From DATKNA01 sp963786765 (lineage in GTDB: Bacteria > Actinomycetota > Actinomycetes > Actinomycetales > Kineosporiaceae): a stretch of 64,000 nt of DNA. This document shows positions 61,648 to 64,000 of this stretch, one piece after another. Below the pieces are notes generated by a model that saw nothing but the letters and a program-made list of their open reading frames with translations, made no database searches and was not told where the DNA came from. Location: the NCBI GenBank assembly GCA_963786765.1, contig CAWBAJ010000014.1, forward strand, positions 6,020 to 70,019, in the 5' to 3' direction. Both the position numbers and the translations under genes were made by a program. The stretch's first letter is position 1. The number at the start of each line of letters is the position of its first letter.

Positions 61648-63997
61648 GTGAGCGAGCCGTTCAGGGGCACGATCAATGTCGACATCCGAGACTCGGTGCC
61701 GGATTGGGCGCCCTTCGAGCCGCCGAAGGCTCCTGATGGAGCACCGAACGTGGTGTACATCGTGCTGGACGATGTGGGTTTCTCGGCGATGTCCTGCTAT
61801 GGCGGCCCGATCGAGACACCGAACATCGATCGGGTCGCCTCAGAGGGGATCCGATACACCCAATGGCACACTACCGCATTGTGCTCGCCGACCCGGTCGT
61901 CCCTGCTGACCGGCCGCAACCACACGCGTAACTCGATGGCGTGTATTACTGAGGCCGCGATCGGGTTTCCGAACGCAAGTGGAACGATCCCGCCGGAGAA
62001 CGGCATGCTGCCTGAGATCCTGGGTGAACTGGGCTGGAACACGTACATGGTGGGGAAGTGGCATCTGTGCCCGACCGTGGAGATGAACCTGGCCTCCACA
62101 CGGCGGAACTGGCCTACCGGACGAGGGTTTGAAAGGTTCTACGGTTTCCTGGGCGCCGAGACGAACCAGTGGTACCCAGATCTGGTCTACGACAACCACC
62201 CCGTGGACCAGCCCAAGTCTCCGGAGCAGGGTTATCATCTGACCGAGGACATCACCGACAAGGCACTGGAGTTCATCAAGGACGCCAAAGCTGTCGCGCC
62301 GGACAAGCCGTTCCTTCTGTATTACGCGCCGGGCGCGGCGCATGCGCCCCACCATGTCTCCAGGGAATGGGCCGACAAATTCACGGGCCGTTTCGATATC
62401 GGGTACGACGCACTCCGCGAGCAGACGCTGGCCCGTCAGAAGCAGATGGGCATCGTCCCGCCCGATACAGACCTGCCGCCGGTCAACCCCTTGGCACCCC
62501 GAGACCCGGCAGGGACCGGACGGCAAGCCGTTCCCCGCCCTGGACGTTACCCGGCCGTGGGACTCGCTGTCGGCCGAGGAGCAGCGGCTGTTCGCGAGGA
62601 TGGCCGAGGTGTACGCGGGTTTCCTGGCCCACGCTGACCACCATATCGGGCGACTTCTGGACTACCTGGAGGAGACCGGGCAGCGGGAAAACACCATGGT
62701 CATCGTGGTTTCAGACAATGGTGCGAGCGGTGAGGGCGGCCCGAACGGGTCCGTTAACGAGATGTTGTTCGCGAACGGGTTCCCCGACGACATCCAATCG
62801 AACCTGGCGATGCTCGATGAGTTGGGCGGGACCAAGACGTACAACCACTACCCCAACGGCTGGGCAATGGCGTTCAACACACCGTTCAAGATGTGGAAGC
62901 GGTACGAGTTCAATGGGGGCACGGCCGACCCGTGCATCATCTCCTGGCCGTCGGCCCCGGCAGTGGCGAGTTGCGTCACCAGTACCACCACGCCATCGAC
63001 ATCGTGCCGACCGTCCTGGAAGTCATCGGTGTCGAGCCGCCAGCCGTGATCAAGGGTCACGTGCAGAGCCGGTTCGACGGGGTGAGCATGCGCTACGCCG
63101 CCGAGATGGAGTCAGCGCCGTCGGCCCGCAGGACCCAGTTCTACTCAATGTTGGGCTCTCGCGGCATCTGGCACGACGGGTGGAAGGCGGTCACGACGCA
63201 CCCCACGATCAGTGGCTGGGGCCACTTCAACGACGACACGTGGGAGCTCTACCACACGGACGTCGACCGGTCCAGCTACACGACCTGGCGGCCGAGCACC
63301 CGGACAAGCTGCGCGAGCTGATCAACCTGTGGTTCGCCGAAGCAGGCCGAACGGCGCGTTCCCGCTCGATGACCGGTCCGCGCTAGAAATCATTGTTACG
63401 CCCCGGCCCCAGCTGGCGTCTCCCCGCGAGCGGTACACCTACTTCCCCGGCACGGCCGAGGTGCCTGAGGCCCAGGCGGTCAACATCCGCAACCGGTCTT
63501 ATACGATCGGAGCGCTGGTCGACATCCCCGCGCCCGGTGCGCAGGGCGTGCTATTTGCGCACGGATCACGCTTCGGCGGACACGCTCTCTACGTCAAGGA
63601 CAACCGGCTGCACTACGTTTACAACCTGGTCGGCCGGCTCGAGCAGAAGATTGACGCGACCAAAGACCTGCCCGTGGGAGAGAACCTCGTCCTCTCCGCC
63701 TCATTTGACAAGGATGGCGAGGATCCCCCGGGGATCGCGACCGGAATCCTGTCTCTCTACCACGGAAGCGAAAAAGTCGCGGACGGCCGAATCAAGACTC
63801 AACCAGGATTGTTCTCGCTCGCGGGCGAGGGCCTGTGCGTGGGCAGGGACGAGGGTGAGTCCGTCACCGCCGATTACCCAGGTGATCGTCCACACGCGTT
63901 CACCGGCGGCACCATCAAGCGCGTCGTCGTCGATGTCACCGGCGACCCGTACGTTGATCTGGAGCGCGAAGCTCAGGCCATGCTGGCCCGGGAGTAG
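61648..63997 (+). CDS. Type I arylsulfatase-family protein (about four frameshifts)
   Basis: About 782 residues when repaired. PNVVYIVLDDVGFSAMSCYGGPIETPNIDRVA gives the metal Asp pair (residues 41-42). LCSPTRSSLLTGRN carries the CxPxR site (Cys79) that is oxidised to formylglycine. GKWHLCPTVEMN, FLLYYAPGAAHAPHHV and IVVSDNGASGEGGPNGSVNE are further sulfatase motifs. The C-terminal 200 residues (ALEIIVTPRPQLASPRERYTYFPGTAEVPE ... TIKRVVVDVTGD) form a jelly-roll-like domain of large arylsulfatases. Breaks lie near 62505, 62955, 63275 and 63345. Base composition is less GC-rich than the left half. No signal peptide is seen and no formylglycine-generating enzyme gene is present. Confidence 0.82.
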
Positions 63998-64000
63998 CCG

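Overview
The window is very GC-rich, gene-dense DNA with abundant GTG starts and many 4-bp start/stop overlaps. It encodes typically actinobacterial proteins: a Bpa/PafE proteasome activator, a DivIVA-like protein, an MptB-type mannosyltransferase, a Tad pilus locus with TadE-like minor pilins, and SigE-type sigma factors. Many genes have an xAnnnT box exactly six bases before the start codon, the usual arrangement of leaderless actinobacterial transcripts. I read it as a chromosomal contig of a high-GC actinobacterium; the order cannot be fixed from this sequence alone.

Layout. 1-4.4 kb: envelope glycosylation (end of a family-2 glycosyltransferase, an MptB-like polytopic mannosyltransferase, and a convergent membrane protein with a phosphatase-like ectodomain). 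4.6-6.5 kb: an HTH-TPR regulator divergent from a 43-residue exported peptide, in a stretch full of palindromes; this is the best candidate for an undescribed signalling system. 6.5-15.7 kb: lipid kinase, seryl-tRNA synthetase, two HAD hydrolases, an M50 protease, a DivIVA-like protein with a histidine-rich repeat, and an APC permease; many of these genes carry single-base frameshifts. 15.7-18.9 kb: ferredoxin, two related helical proteins behind the bpa gene, and a cysteine-desulfurase-like enzyme. 18.9-20.8 kb: a ribbon-helix-helix ParB-like protein, a partner gene, a 12-bp iteron array and a sigma-like protein. 21-30.7 kb: a complete-looking Tad/Flp pilus operon ending in a LysM-BTAD membrane fusion protein. 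30.7-34.7 kb: housekeeping enzymes, YidC and MobA. 34.7-38.7 kb: a cobalamin riboswitch followed by B12 uptake genes (btuFCD) and the salvage enzyme CbiZ. 38.7-52.6 kb: DNA repair, a patatin-like protein, an M1 peptidase, cysK-cysE, a polysaccharide deacetylase, a SigE-type sigma factor with a membrane partner, and a K+/H+ antiporter.

52.6-64 kb is accessory DNA. A tRNA-Ser has a 14-bp duplication at its 3' end. It is followed by four helically phased GGGGCAC repeats, a NERD protein, a decayed GntR-ABC module, an intact IS110 transposase, and an IS5-like element whose transposase is interrupted by a second IS110 element. A type I sulfatase follows. Frameshifts are common here too, so true decay and sequencing error cannot be told apart by reading alone.
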